Shown: piece by piece, positions 5,517-6,237 of the stretch
Numbering within the stretch: position 1 is the stretch's first letter
Layout: each line of letters begins with the position of its first letter
Assembly (NCBI GenBank): GCA_009993495.1
Contig: JAACTI010000235.1
Coordinates: 1 to 6,237, forward strand
DNA from: Deltaproteobacteria bacterium
GTDB taxonomy: Bacteria > Desulfobacterota > Desulfuromonadia > Desulfuromonadales > Geopsychrobacteraceae
Direction of reading: 5' to 3'
Length of the DNA: 6,237 nucleotides
Notes under the pieces: model-generated
What the model was told of the DNA's origin: nothing
Database searches by the model: none
The model's input: the letters and a program-made list of their open reading frames with translations, nothing else
Program-made: the position numbers and the translations under genes

Positions 5517-6237
5517 AAAGAACCCTGCGCGCAGAAGGTCTTGAAAAATCTTATGGTGGCCGCCGGGTGGTTGCCGGGGTTGATTTGCAGCTTTGCTCCG
5601 GCCAGGTCGTCGGGTTGCTTGGGCCTAATGGCGCGGGTAAAACGACCAGCTTTTACATGGTTGTTGGGTTGGCGCGGCCAGATGCCGGTCGGGTTTATCT
5701 TGATGATCAGAATTTAACCGATATGCCCATGTATCAGCGGGCGCGCGCCGGGATTTCCTACCTGCCGCAAGAGGCCTCGGTTTTTCGAAAAATGACCGTG
5801 GCTCAGAATCTCCTGGCGATTCTGGAAACCCTGCCCCTGACTCACGATGAGCGCCAGCAGCGCCTGGAAGATTTATTAAAAGAATTCCGTATTGGCCATA
5901 TTCGTAAATCCAAGGGCTATGCTCTTTCGGGCGGCGAAAGACGGCGGGTGGAAATTGCTCGTTCGCTGGTCTTGGAACCCTCTTTTTTGTTGCTGGATGA
6001 ACCCTTTGCCGGTATCGACCCGCTGGCTGTTAACGATATTCAAACGGTCATTTGGCAGCTTAAGAGCCGTGGTATCGGGGTGTTGATTTCTGATCATAAT
6101 GTTCGCGAAACTCTTGGAGTTTGTGATAATGCTTATATTTTGAATGAAGGGGTGGTGCTCGAATTCGGCTCACCGGAGCAAATTGCCGCAAGTAAAAAGG
6201 CCCGGGCTATTTATCTGGGGGATAATTTCAGGCTTTA
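5513..6237 (+). CDS. lptB: LPS export ABC transporter ATP-binding protein LptB (stop codon cut by right edge)
   Basis: LptB is the cytoplasmic ATPase that, as a dimer with LptF and LptG, powers extraction of LPS from the inner membrane. The frame gives 241 residues, the same length as I recall for E. coli LptB. It ends in YLGDNFRL, close to the family C-terminus YLGEDFRL. The final two bases, TA, are probably the start of TAA or TAG, so the protein is likely complete. Motifs in order are Walker A GPNGAGKT (37-44), Q-loop Gln86 in YLPQEASVFRK, signature LSGGE (138-142) within LSGGERRRVEIARS, Walker B LLLDEP with catalytic Glu163, D-loop FAGIDP, and switch His195 in SDHNVRET. Phe91 falls at the position known in LptB for contact with LptF/LptG. 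The start overlaps the lptA stop as ATGA. In many proteobacteria rpoN follows, but that lies outside this window. Confidence 0.98.
   Translation, partial: MKRTLRAEGLEKSYGGRRVVAGVDLQLCSGQVVGLLGPNGAGKTTSFYMVVGLARPDAGRVYLDDQNLTDMPMYQRARAGISYLPQEASVFRKMTVAQNLLAILETLPLTHDERQQRLEDLLKEFRIGHIRKSKGYALSGGERRRVEIARSLVLEPSFLLLDEPFAGIDPLAVNDIQTVIWQLKSRGIGVLISDHNVRETLGVCDNAYILNEGVVLEFGSPEQIAASKKARAIYLGDNFRL

Noticed and set aside
1..6237. Search for CRISPR arrays, tRNA or rRNA genes, insertion sequences, att sites and long repeats
   Set aside because: Nearly the whole window is occupied by conserved coding sequence on one strand. I saw no repeat arrays, terminal inverted repeats or cloverleaf-like segments.

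Overview
The window carries eight genes, all on the + strand and tightly packed. Six are complete: pyrG, kdsA, kdsD/kpsF, kdsC, lptC and lptA. kdsB is cut at the left edge, and lptB lacks only the last base of its stop codon at the right edge. Together they form one lipopolysaccharide (LPS) module. It makes the inner-core sugar Kdo, activates it as CMP-Kdo, and begins LPS export to the outer membrane. The source is therefore a Gram-negative, LPS-bearing bacterium. The order kdsB-pyrG-kdsA-kdsD-kdsC-lptC-lptA-lptB, moderate GC content and protein sequence character resemble Desulfuromonadales-type Desulfobacterota (the Geobacter/Pelobacter/Desulfuromonas group). That assignment is inference from remembered gene order, not a database search.

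Layout: 1-352 is the C-terminal part of kdsB. 353-493 is the only real intergenic gap; it has two weak hairpins, each followed by a T-run, and no convincing promoter. 494-2095 is pyrG (CTP synthase), 2092-2916 kdsA, 2922-3890 kdsD/kpsF, 3890-4429 kdsC, 4426-5013 lptC, 5010-5516 lptA and 5513-6237 lptB. From pyrG onward every junction is either a 1- or 4-base stop/start overlap or a 5-base gap, so the last seven genes look like one translationally coupled operon.

How the genes work together: KdsD converts ribulose-5-phosphate to arabinose-5-phosphate. KdsA condenses this with phosphoenolpyruvate to give Kdo-8-phosphate, and KdsC removes the phosphate to give Kdo. KdsB then activates Kdo with CTP to give CMP-Kdo, and PyrG supplies CTP. 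LptB is the ATPase of the LPS extractor, LptC its membrane-anchored periplasmic partner, and LptA the periplasmic bridge protein. LptD, LptE, LptF, LptG and the Kdo transferase WaaA are not encoded here.

The window is a conserved housekeeping region. I found no mobile element, CRISPR array, RNA gene or novel system. The points most worth a second look are the metal-type active site of KdsA, the alternative hairpins before pyrG, the forced TTG start of lptC, and pyrG lying inside a Kdo/LPS cluster.
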